Counted from the stretch's first letter, positions 1 through 6,340 are shown. The stretch: 8,528 nt of DNA from CAZJDM01 sp964544765 (GCA_964544765.1 CAZJDM010000175.1:1-8528), one strand, 5' to 3'. Numbers and translations: made by a program. Notes: generated by a model from the letters alone, not told the origin.

Positions 1-52
1 ACCTTCTATGCCTGGACTTTCACCAGTAGTTTGGCGCCACTTCGTGGCGCAC
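1..52 (-). mobile_element. 5' end of a group II intron (partial)
   Basis: Read on the minus strand from position 52, the sequence begins GTGCGCC, which fits the group II intron 5' consensus GUGYG. A perfect 7-bp GC-rich hairpin follows at once (arms 34-40 and 44-50, loop 41-43). Then come AAACTA and a short CTGG...CCAG stem enclosing TGAAAGT, close to the CUGGUGAAAGUCCAG element that I recall from domain I of bacterial and chloroplast-like group II introns. The GC content jumps exactly at the boundary from very AT-rich exon to this block. The intron lies in the same sense as the broken Cys-rich gene, so it could in principle be spliced out. The ribozyme body and any reverse transcriptase lie outside the window, so class and completeness cannot be judged. 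Confidence 0.72.
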
Positions 53-438
53 AGGATGATCACATTTATATTTATAGTATTTAGTTCTAGTACAATATCT
101 TTTACAAGGCTGATCATCCTCTAGATCCTTCAGTTTTAAACGACAGCAATATTGCTCCCTAAATCCATGTTTCTTACAATCTTTTGCTTTACAGTCCCCT
201 ATACATGTTTCTTACCATGATATTTTATTTCATCATCCGCGCATTTGGTACCAAAAGAACCTTTTCTACCACTACTCTTTTTTTTCTTTTTTTGAGGCAT
301 GGTACATTTACGATTTTTACATTTGTTTGAAGCACATTGATCATTATACTTACAGTCAAAATTATACCGTTTATTAATACATGTTACAGTATTTATTCGT
401 ATTCTTGAAGTGAATATTATAAAAAATATAAATAGTAA
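53..438 (-). pseudogene. Broken gene for an exported Cys-rich protein, split by a group II intron
   Basis: The reading frame opens after a TGA at 439-441 with a hydrophobic stretch (LLFIFFIIF) like a signal-peptide core, but no ATG, GTG or TTG precedes it. It then shows C-x5-C-x4-C-x4-C (codons 29-45 of the open stretch), a spacing seen in small disulfide-rich exported proteins, followed by a Lys run. This frame stops at TAG 199-201. A -1 shift near 205-212 restores a second Cys-rich stretch (TCIGDCKAKDC, later QYCC and PCKRYC) that runs in frame to the intron edge at 53, with the break falling between two codons. The rebuilt product has about 14 Cys, which supports one original gene. A missing A in an AAA run, from decay or a sequencing error, would explain the shift. 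The 3' exon is not in the window. I do not recognise the family. A 33-codon stub starting at ATG 298-300 is the only conventional open frame. Confidence 0.6.
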
Positions 439-516
439 TCACGACTTATTGTTTAAGTGTAGTAGAGATAATTGAAAATGGTAAAGATAACTGATTACAG
501 TAGAGGTAATAAACAT

Positions 517-548
517 CATAAAAGCCATGGCAATCCATGGCTTTTATG
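517..548. terminator. Strong hairpin, probable terminator of the secreted-protein gene
   Basis: A perfect 14-bp inverted repeat (CATAAAAGCCATGG, 517-530, pairing with 535-548) encloses a 4-base loop. It begins ten bases beyond the stop codon of the minus-strand gene at 559-936, where a terminator is expected. The stem ends are A/T-rich, but no clean T-run follows on either strand, so it may act as an imperfect intrinsic terminator or an mRNA 3'-end stabiliser. It separates that gene from the broken Cys-rich gene downstream. Confidence 0.65.
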
Positions 549-558
549 TAAATCTTGA

Positions 559-936
559 TTATCTTACTACCTTATTTCTATAAGTACCTACAACATTAGG
601 ATGAGTTGGAGCATTTCCTCTTTCGACATGAAAAGGTTTTTGAATTCCTCTTTTAAAGTCTACACCTAAGTTTGTATGAACAGTCTGGTTATTGAAACCT
701 ACTCCAGCATTGACTCCAGTTTGTCGACCAAGTGATGCACCGGCTCTAGCGTTAAAACCAAGAACTTGCACTCCAACACTAGGTGTAAGGCTATCACACG
801 AAACCGGATTACCAATTTCTACATTGAAGAACCATGGTATACCAACATTCAAACCACCCTTTTGAGAACAGTCCCCACCTGCATACGCTATAGATGATAA
901 ACTAATTAAGCCAATGACAATAAGTAATTTTTTCAT
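559..936 (-). CDS. Small secreted Gly-rich protein, unknown function
   Basis: This 125-residue protein has a classic Sec signal peptide: MKK, a hydrophobic core to about residue 17, and AYA before Gly20, so cleavage is expected after Ala19. The mature chain has two Cys (23 and 47) that could form one disulfide. Residues 53-94 alternate hydrophobic and polar residues with many Gly, Asn and Val (GVQVLGFNARAG, GVNAGVGFNN, TNLGVDF), which suggests successive short beta strands. The tail (residues 95-125) is basic. The start is well supported: GGAG lies seven bases before the ATG. A hairpin follows the stop. The upstream region (937-1119) is shared with the divergent Crp-like regulator, which may therefore control it. 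I recognise no family; it is likely a periplasmic or surface-exposed protein. Confidence 0.75.
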   Translation of the reverse strand: MKKLLIVIGLISLSSIAYAGGDCSQKGGLNVGIPWFFNVEIGNPVSCDSLTPSVGVQVLGFNARAGASLGRQTGVNAGVGFNNQTVHTNLGVDFKRGIQKPFHVERGNAPTHPNVVGTYRNKVVR

Positions 937-1019
937 AATAAATCTCCAATAAATTTTTATACAATTAATTATTAAACAAATTTAATACTTTTTTTGATTA
1001 GCTGCAGCATCTTCTAGAA

Positions 1020-1025
1020 ATTATA
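1020..1025 (-). promoter_or_regulatory. Candidate -10 element for the secreted-protein gene
   Basis: TATAAT is found on the minus strand at 1025-1020, which gives a leader of about 75 bases before the ATG at 936. No convincing -35 box lies 16-18 bases upstream, so an activator may be needed or the match may be chance in AT-rich DNA. The leader contains two 8-bp palindromes (GCTGCAGC at 1001-1008 and TTCTAGAA at 1012-1019). Confidence 0.3.
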
Positions 1026-1045
1026 TTTATAAGATTCATTTGTTT

Positions 1046-1074
1046 TTGACATTAACATATGTTAATAAATAACT
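1046..1074 (+). promoter_or_regulatory. Promoter of the Crp-like regulator with palindromic operator
   Basis: A consensus -35 box TTGACA occupies 1046-1051. The 16-bp perfect palindrome ATTAACATATGTTAAT (1051-1066) starts on its last base and fills most of the spacer. The -10 is weak (ATAACT at 1069-1074, 17-base spacer). Transcription would start near 1081, about 40 bases before the ATG at 1120. A symmetric site inside a promoter just before a Crp/Fnr-type gene is a typical place for autoregulation, and the site also lies upstream of the divergent secreted-protein gene. That the regulator binds here is inference. Confidence 0.5.
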
Positions 1075-1119
1075 GTTTTTTTGATTACAATAATTCATAG
1101 CAACTTAATAGGCATTAAC

Positions 1120-1704
1120 ATGGTGTTACAGAACCACCTTTATGAAAGTATTCGAAACAAACTTTCTTCTTATGCTCAGATCCCTGCCAATCAGTGGAAC
1201 TTATTCAAATCCATATTAAAAACTAAAAAATATAGTAAAGGCAGTTTTATTGTAAAATATGGAGAAGAAGCTGATTTCATAGGTTTTATTTGCTATGGCT
1301 TAGCCCAAATATACTATACTAATTATAAAGGAGATCATTTAATTAAAACTTTTGTCAAAGAAAAAGATCTTGTAGGGCCCTATTCAGATATTTTACTAGG
1401 TAGCCCATCACGCGTTGACATCCAGTGTTTAGAAGATAGTCTCATAATATATGCGGACTACAACAAATATAAAGAACTGTATAATGTTCATTCCTGTTGG
1501 GAAACAATTGGACGAAAAGTGGCCGAACATGAATATGTGGTTAAAGAATCCAAAGAAAGATTACTATTAAAATCCGCAGAAGAAAGATGGTTCCAATTTA
1601 AAGAAAAAAATAAAGATCTCATGAATAGAATTTCTCAACAACTAATAGCTTCGTACTTAGGTATTACCCCCATTACTTTAAGTAGAATTAAAAGAAAAAA
1701 GTAA
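1120..1704 (+). CDS. Crp/Fnr-family transcriptional regulator, Bacteroidota-like
   Basis: The 194-residue protein has an N-terminal cyclic-nucleotide-binding-like beta-roll (about residues 20-115, with KGSFIVKYGEEADFIGFICYG) and a C-terminal winged helix (about 155-194). The latter contains ISQQLIASYLGITPITLSRIKRK, in which residues from Thr183 on form the recognition helix. The phosphate-binding signature of true cAMP receptors (GE..L....R.A) is absent: the equivalent region reads GPYSDILLGSPSRVDIQ, so cAMP binding is unlikely. There are no clustered N-terminal Cys for an iron-sulfur sensor. The IASYLGITPxxLSRIRxK ending is what I know from Bacteroidota regulators of this family. I chose ATG 1120 over the in-frame TTG at 1081, which would sit at the predicted transcription start and has no ribosome site; 1120 has a weak AGG eight bases upstream. 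It is likely autoregulated through the palindrome at 1051-1066. Confidence 0.85.
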   Translation: MVLQNHLYESIRNKLSSYAQIPANQWNLFKSILKTKKYSKGSFIVKYGEEADFIGFICYGLAQIYYTNYKGDHLIKTFVKEKDLVGPYSDILLGSPSRVDIQCLEDSLIIYADYNKYKELYNVHSCWETIGRKVAEHEYVVKESKERLLLKSAEERWFQFKEKNKDLMNRISQQLIASYLGITPITLSRIKRKK

Positions 1705-1724
1705 AAATAATCATTCCGTTCTAA

Positions 1725-1754
1725 TTGACTAAATATCTCTTTGTCCCGTAAAAT
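1725..1754 (+). promoter_or_regulatory. Candidate promoter giving a leaderless start at 1762
   Basis: TTGACT (1725-1730) and TAAAAT (1749-1754) are separated by 18 bases. Transcription would begin about seven bases later, at or next to the ATG at 1762. This would explain why that ATG has no ribosome-binding site. The match is reasonable but could be chance in AT-rich DNA. Confidence 0.35.
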
Positions 1755-1761
1755 TATATAT

Positions 1762-2202
1762 ATGAACCGCACAACTCTCTACAATTACTTTCACAAATTA
1801 AACCATATAACTACCAACCACATTTTACACAAGTTGAATCCCATTACTCTTGACAAGATCTTTTATAAGTTAAATCGCATATTCGTCGTAATTCCCTTTC
1901 TTTTATTAACATTCATTTATGGCATGGTCACCTACGCTCATCTAAAACTAGAGTATTGGCCCATTTTTTTCCGACCCGAACCACAGGCTATCCCCTTAAT
2001 GCCGGTTATGCACATTGGTCGAATACTAATTATAATCACTATAATCAGCATTATTCTAGCTCCATTTACCTTTTTTATAGAAGCTAAAAACCCCACCAAA
2101 GATGTCCAAATAATAGTAGGGTTATATTTAATTGGTTTACTTAGTTGCGTTGGGTTTATTGTTTATAACCACGGTGTATTTTTAAGCTGGCTCCTAATTT
2201 AA
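1762..2202 (+). CDS. Small membrane protein with N-terminal 12-residue repeats
   Basis: From ATG 1762 the product has 146 residues. Residues about 11-42 contain three tandem copies of a 12-residue unit (HKLNHITTNHIL, HKLNPITLDKIF, YKLNRIFVVIPF), basic and probably amphipathic. Three hydrophobic segments follow: about 39-60, 81-104 and 114-146, which predicts an inner-membrane protein. The loop after the first segment is Pro-rich (WPIFFRPEPQAIPLMP). A TTG at 1741 would add seven residues, but neither start has a Shine-Dalgarno sequence. The gene lies 57 bases after the Crp-like regulator on the same strand, so co-transcription is possible. I recognise no family; the repeats and coherent membrane topology argue for a real gene. 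Confidence 0.6.
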   Translation: MNRTTLYNYFHKLNHITTNHILHKLNPITLDKIFYKLNRIFVVIPFLLLTFIYGMVTYAHLKLEYWPIFFRPEPQAIPLMPVMHIGRILIIITIISIILAPFTFFIEAKNPTKDVQIIVGLYLIGLLSCVGFIVYNHGVFLSWLLI

Positions 2203-2228
2203 AATACCAATAGACAGCCTAAATCGAG

Positions 2229-3113
2229 TTAGTTCCATAAATCAATGGTAAAAGGATATTTATCGCGACATTGAAATTGTAGAGAAATCTGTGGTGGAAT
2301 GATTTCTGTTTCTTCCTCTGACGGCTTTGATATTTGAGGTATTTCAATATGCATATCATAGTTCAATTTGACCAGTTCAATCTTGGCTTGTCCACAAATC
2401 TGATTACAGAGTTCTTTGGTCACATCTTCTACCAAATCAGGAGTTGCCTCCTTAACTGATTTAAATTTAAACATTTTGCATACAATAAAAAGAATAGTAT
2501 TACGAGGAAAGCTAACTGCCAACTCTCCACCACCGGTTGTACCTTTCAGGGACATTCTTCCCGCTATATAAGGTGGTATATATTCTGTAACATGCATCTC
2601 TAATTTAATGAAACTGGGTTTTATTCTAATATTACTTTCAATCACTGAGACAGCGCTGGTAATAAAACAATTCAAAATCTTAACATCAAAAATCGTTTTA
2701 GATCTATGCAGGTAGCTTTTCATATCTTTAAGGTTCGGCTTTTTTTCGGTTGGTTTATCATCGCCAGCTACCTGATCACCACCAACTTCAGCACCCTTTT
2801 CGATATCAAATTCTTTAACTTCTTTAACTTCTTTTGATGGTGGTCTTCCTCGAACTGGACCAGCTTTCAAATTTTCTACCAAAGTTAATAATCTGGTTTG
2901 ATTATCAATAGCTTCTTGCACTTGACTAGCTGACCCTACAGTAGATTCCAGATTTTTCAAATCTGAAGATAATTTTTCAAGATGAGATACAAACTTAGTT
3001 TGTCCCTTTTTAATTGATTTAATTTCATTAGAAATTTTATTAATAGAAGATTCCATTTTAATAGAAAACTGTGCTAATAGCTCAACAACACGGCTAAACT
3101 CATCACGCGCCAA
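2229..3113 (-). CDS. Coiled-coil protein with C-terminal CheX-type phosphatase domain
   Basis: Residues below count from a TTG at 3119. Residues about 15-85 are heptad-rich, Lys/Glu/Ser-rich coiled coil. Residues 87-96 (GPVRGRPPSK) contain the RGRP core of an AT-hook. A charged linker runs to about 140. Residues 143-296 match CheX, the CheY-P phosphatase fold: it opens DVKILNCFITSAVSVIES, has a Gly-rich strand followed by LAVSFP, and carries the catalytic ExxN as Glu236 and Asn239 in KELCNQICGQAK. The end, PPQISLQFQCR, matches the usual final strands. Free CheX is about 150 residues, so the N-terminal half is an addition. The likely role is dephosphorylation of a response regulator, with the coiled coil setting partner or dimer. 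I chose TTG 3113 because GAGG lies seven bases before it; the TTG at 3119 is only one base from GAGG. No other chemotaxis gene is in view. Confidence 0.78.
   Translation of the reverse strand: MARDEFSRVVELLAQFSIKMESSINKISNEIKSIKKGQTKFVSHLEKLSSDLKNLESTVGSASQVQEAIDNQTRLLTLVENLKAGPVRGRPPSKEVKEVKEFDIEKGAEVGGDQVAGDDKPTEKKPNLKDMKSYLHRSKTIFDVKILNCFITSAVSVIESNIRIKPSFIKLEMHVTEYIPPYIAGRMSLKGTTGGGELAVSFPRNTILFIVCKMFKFKSVKEATPDLVEDVTKELCNQICGQAKIELVKLNYDMHIEIPQISKPSEEETEIIPPQISLQFQCRDKYPFTIDLWN
2811..2834. repeat. 9-base tandem repeat in the CheX-protein linker
   Basis: About 2.7 copies of TTCTTTAAC (plus strand) encode the KEVKEVKE stretch of the linker. Because the unit is nine bases, copy-number change would alter linker length without breaking the frame. 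Confidence 0.6.
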
Positions 3114-3121
3114 AATCAATC

Positions 3122-3133
3122 CTCAATATTGAG
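3122..3133. promoter_or_regulatory. Palindrome overlapping the CheX-gene ribosome site
   Basis: CTCAATATTGAG is a perfect 12-bp palindrome whose right half on the minus strand runs into the GAGG ribosome site of the CheX-domain gene. It could be an operator or a small hairpin that masks the ribosome site. The loop-free symmetry and short length make chance possible. Confidence 0.3.
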
Positions 3134-3153
3134 TTATATAATTAGAATATAAT

Positions 3154-3165
3154 AATAGTACTATT
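3154..3165. promoter_or_regulatory. Palindrome between the TudS-like and CheX-domain genes
   Basis: AATAGTACTATT is a perfect 12-bp palindrome in the 65-base gap between the TudS-like stop and the CheX-domain start. It lies upstream of an AT-rich stretch that could hold the CheX-gene promoter, though no clear -35/-10 pair is visible. It may be an operator or chance. Confidence 0.25.
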
Positions 3166-3178
3166 CTTTAATAGGATA

Positions 3179-3667
3179 TCAGATTACAGATTTACAGTCT
3201 AGCTCAGAAAATAACTCCACCCCGTTAAGTTTTAATAAAGCGGAAGTAACTCCCATTCCTGATATTAATTTACCAGTATTGCCATTATATACATAGTGAA
3301 CTCCACAAGAAGGCGATTTTTCTTTCATTATAGCTTGAGCTATTCCATATATTTTCACCTGACTGAGCGCTAATTTTGCTCCTTTGATCAGTCCCTTTGT
3401 AATGTCTTTATTATTTATATCAAGAACCTTAGCAGTAGTTCCCTTTAAAATATTCTGTCCATCACCATTATAAATCATACATGAAGGTCTAGGGATACCA
3501 AAAACCTGACTTTCGGGACAAAAAGATATTACCTGAATACCGGCATCCTTAATCGAGGACAAAACATCGTCAGATTTTCGATGATCACCATCATATCGAC
3601 ATTGTTTACCTAATAAACAGGCACTAACTAAGATAAACTCTTTGGTTCTATCAATATTAATTGTCAT
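3179..3667 (-). CDS. DUF523 / TudS-type iron-sulfur desulfurase family protein
   Basis: The 162-residue chain spans the usual DUF523 length. It shows the family blocks in order: SACLLGKQCRYDG (15-27), FCPESQVFGIPRP (49-61), KEKSPSCG (115-122) and SGMGVTSALL (136-145). The conserved Cys at 17, 50 and 121 are the expected ligands of the [4Fe-4S] cluster seen in TudS, a cytosolic thiouracil desulfurase. Whether this protein desulfurates a thiolated base is inference from that relative. The usual PRPPxE region reads PRPSCM, which adds Cys63, and Cys23 and Cys158 are also extra. No Shine-Dalgarno precedes the ATG, and no other in-frame start lies before the first motif. It sits 76 bases after the large lipoprotein gene on the same strand. 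Confidence 0.88.
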   Translation of the reverse strand: MTINIDRTKEFILVSACLLGKQCRYDGDHRKSDDVLSSIKDAGIQVISFCPESQVFGIPRPSCMIYNGDGQNILKGTTAKVLDINNKDITKGLIKGAKLALSQVKIYGIAQAIMKEKSPSCGVHYVYNGNTGKLISGMGVTSALLKLNGVELFSELDCKSVI

Positions 3668-3743
3668 ACATTATATACTGTCTAATTGTACTTTTCAGGT
3701 CCAATTTACAAATAGCTTAACTGAAAATGAGTAGTGAAAGTAT

Positions 3744-6266
3744 CTATTTTGGTAATTCAGCATTATCCAGATTCAATTCAATTTGCTCTAGTTCTTGAGG
3801 AGATTGAAAAACATGGATTGATTGCTGTTTAGCGGCACAATTTACCTTTATGCGCCCTTTGTATTTATTTTTCTTTTTAGCATTAAATTTTATTTCATCC
3901 GAAACGACTACAAAACGATTTCTAGATACCCAAGCCACTCCCTCAACATTACAGTAAGTAAATTCGTTTTTAGCGGAATAAGGAAAGTTATATTGCCCCA
4001 TAGGTTTAATGATAAAACTTTTGGGATAGAACTTACCAAACCAAATACGAGAACTTTCTTGCGAAAGTACTGCAACGATCCCTTGCTCATTAATATCAAC
4101 TCCAGAAAAGTCGGTAAAATTGGGAATATCGAGATTAAGATTTCCTTCATATTTCCAAACCGGTACATTATTTTTTCTAGTAAACAATTTACTAAAAAAC
4201 AACAGTTGGCCAGATTTATTACGGGCATATTTAGCTGATGAGCATTGTCGTCCTTCACACAAGGTAAATAAATACTCTTGTCCCGCTGCGTCAGCGGTAT
4301 GATAAACGCCCTCTATACCTCTATTTCTACCCGTCTTAGCCCGAAATCTATAGTCTAGAATTATCAAGTTATTTAATTGAAAATATCCGTCATCAGTTCC
4401 AGATCTTCCTCCTCCCATACTCGGTGGGATATATTCTAATTCTGCCACAGCGGGCATCCATGATTTATTGGCCTTATCTTTACTAACATTTAAGGATTCA
4501 ATTGCCGCATAGAAGACCAGTCGATCTGTCTTCTCAGCAAGTTGTCTATTATGAGTAATTCCTTCGAATCCTTTTACTTTATATCGCCACATATTAATGG
4601 AAACATTGGAGCACCAAACACATTTCATGGGTACCGAAATTTTACTATCAGCAGTGGCTCTCACATTTAATTGCCGTCCTTCAAATTCATCGCTAATAGT
4701 ATCGTAGGTTAGCTTTACTATTGTTTTTTTATTATCCGAAACGACAAACGCGCTATCTATAGATGGAACATAGGTAACACCACTTGCTTCAAACTTACTA
4801 CGCACTCTTAATAATTTGGCTATTTTTCTTTCAGATAGTAGTTTTAGGCCCCCTTTAGAACTGGACTCATGCACCAATGGTTCCTTAGTCACCCAATCAG
4901 CGTGCCGTTGTCCAGACTGATAACCTTTGTCTCTTTCTGAATCAGGAATTTTCTCGCATCTAGCTAGATAACGTTTATATATGGCCTTGTGTATAGGAAG
5001 TTCCAAGGTAAACCAACCCCCTTTCTGAGTCATAACGCAACGTAAATTTTGTCTTTCATCACAGAAGCGTTCAAAAGGTTGATAGGTTACTTGTTTAGAA
5101 TCTTTTGATTTGGCAAAACCAGTTATAGTACCATCCACATTTTTGAATAATGGACATGGCTGTCCCTCTATAGTTCTAGATTCACAATAGCCGGCATGAG
5201 AGGGCAAACCTTCTTTATGAACACAACGACCCAAGATAGTATCTTGCTTTAATTTCCAGATTACAACTTTATCACCAGCGTAGGCCTCACAACCACGATC
5301 ACTTAGATTAGCGCTGGCTTTAAATTCCCGAAGGGTTCTAAAACCCATTAGATCCATGTAATCTTTGCTCGGATGAGGAATTACACAAGTAGATTTATCA
5401 TCATGATCGAAAAAAAGTCTCACATTAGCTTGTTTTTTTAAATCCTCAACCAAATCCCATACAACATTGGGCCTAAATCGTTTATCACAAGCATCCATGT
5501 AATACGATAGTAACTGTCCATTTTCTACCGGCAGCATACCAGTAGTTTGCGTGGCTTCTACTCGACTTTCTTTTCCACCTGTGAGTTCTCCTCTCTGTCC
5601 CAAATAATTCAATCTGCCAACCAAGTCAGCTTTTCTTTGTAAATAAACCATTTCCTCACAAAGAGCCACAACATCTCCGGGAGGTATATTGGTAAATACC
5701 ACCTGTCCTTGGTCATTGTAATCAAGCATACTTTTTACGTTTGTTCCTATAATCTCAAAATCAGATCGCCTTACGACCTTAAATTCCAGCTCGGTATAGG
5801 TTTCAATACCAACTCTCTTATTAAAATCAATAGTACCAATAGCTAACGATAAATTAGACAGTGGCTTATTTAGTGAAGTTTTAACACCTAATCGTAACAG
5901 ACCTTCTACATAACGTTCAATTCTAAATACATAGCCTCTTCTGGGCCATCTGGGTCTTCTATCACGCCCTTCCGGATTTTGAAAAATGTCAATTTTATCT
6001 CTTAATTCATTAATTCTATCTTGTATCTCTCTATCATTTTGTAATTCTTCAATTTCACTGCTGGACAAGGGCGAGCCACTTCTTCCCGCAACATTACCTA
6101 TATCTTCAAAACTAATAGTAGTAAGTGAGGATCTTAAACCGTTATCTAATTCACCCATATCTCCACGACAAGCTGACAATATTAAAAATATTAAAAGGAA
6201 AACAAATGAACAAACAAGGCTAAGTTGATATTTTGATAGTATTTTTTTCGGTTTAATATTACGCAT
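3744..6266 (-). CDS. Very large Cys-rich lipoprotein with beta-propeller-like C-terminus
   Basis: From ATG 6266 the product has 840 residues. The start is fixed by AGGA six bases upstream; the longer frame from GTG 6302 would put 12 non-signal residues first. A basic N-terminus and hydrophobic core end in lipobox LSAC, so Cys33 is the lipidated residue; Arg at +2 does not signal inner-membrane retention. After it come an acidic helix with coiled-coil character (about 70-95) and a Pro/Arg-rich stretch. The middle (about 200-440) holds some ten Cys, often spaced as for disulfides. From about 495 on, a pattern recurs: (E/S)G(V/I), a gap, then a hydrophobic strand ending VVSD or a relative: SGVTYV 495, FEGITH 567, IEGVYH 651, FSGVDI 720, VEGVAW 774. 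I read this as at least five propeller blades, resembling SdiA-regulated or phytase-like propellers. No catalytic residues are recognised. It is likely an outer-membrane-anchored binding or surface protein. Confidence 0.8.
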   Translation of the reverse strand: MRNIKPKKILSKYQLSLVCSFVFLLIFLILSACRGDMGELDNGLRSSLTTISFEDIGNVAGRSGSPLSSSEIEELQNDREIQDRINELRDKIDIFQNPEGRDRRPRWPRRGYVFRIERYVEGLLRLGVKTSLNKPLSNLSLAIGTIDFNKRVGIETYTELEFKVVRRSDFEIIGTNVKSMLDYNDQGQVVFTNIPPGDVVALCEEMVYLQRKADLVGRLNYLGQRGELTGGKESRVEATQTTGMLPVENGQLLSYYMDACDKRFRPNVVWDLVEDLKKQANVRLFFDHDDKSTCVIPHPSKDYMDLMGFRTLREFKASANLSDRGCEAYAGDKVVIWKLKQDTILGRCVHKEGLPSHAGYCESRTIEGQPCPLFKNVDGTITGFAKSKDSKQVTYQPFERFCDERQNLRCVMTQKGGWFTLELPIHKAIYKRYLARCEKIPDSERDKGYQSGQRHADWVTKEPLVHESSSKGGLKLLSERKIAKLLRVRSKFEASGVTYVPSIDSAFVVSDNKKTIVKLTYDTISDEFEGRQLNVRATADSKISVPMKCVWCSNVSINMWRYKVKGFEGITHNRQLAEKTDRLVFYAAIESLNVSKDKANKSWMPAVAELEYIPPSMGGGRSGTDDGYFQLNNLIILDYRFRAKTGRNRGIEGVYHTADAAGQEYLFTLCEGRQCSSAKYARNKSGQLLFFSKLFTRKNNVPVWKYEGNLNLDIPNFTDFSGVDINEQGIVAVLSQESSRIWFGKFYPKSFIIKPMGQYNFPYSAKNEFTYCNVEGVAWVSRNRFVVVSDEIKFNAKKKNKYKGRIKVNCAAKQQSIHVFQSPQELEQIELNLDNAELPK

Positions 6267-6340
6267 AAAACTTCCTAAACCCCATAGCGCCAAACCTACC
6301 ACAATGTTTTGTAATATTCAAACGTAATTATAATTATTAT

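Noticed and set aside
20..52. Ten-codon in-frame end of the Cys-rich gene stopping at 20-22
   Set aside because: These codons fall in the intron-like block with its GC hairpin, so they are read-through into the intron rather than the native C-terminus.
276..294. T-rich run that might be a terminator
   Set aside because: It is the complement of the Lys codon run in the Cys-rich gene and no stem precedes it.
1081..1119. TTG start at 1081 for the Crp-like regulator
   Set aside because: It has no ribosome site and would coincide with the predicted transcription start; ATG 1120 fits the family length.
3822..4302. Open frames on both strands of 60-138 codons (3822-4238 and 4120-4302 plus; 3908-4258 minus)
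   Set aside because: They lie wholly inside the 3' part of the large lipoprotein gene in other frames, have no ribosome sites I can see, and give no coherent domain.
5986..6228. 80-codon plus-strand open frame
   Set aside because: It is antisense to the N-terminal part of the large lipoprotein, whose lipobox and start are clear.
6267..6302. GTG start at 6302 for the large lipoprotein
   Set aside because: The 12 added residues would precede the signal peptide, while ATG 6266 has AGGA at ideal spacing.
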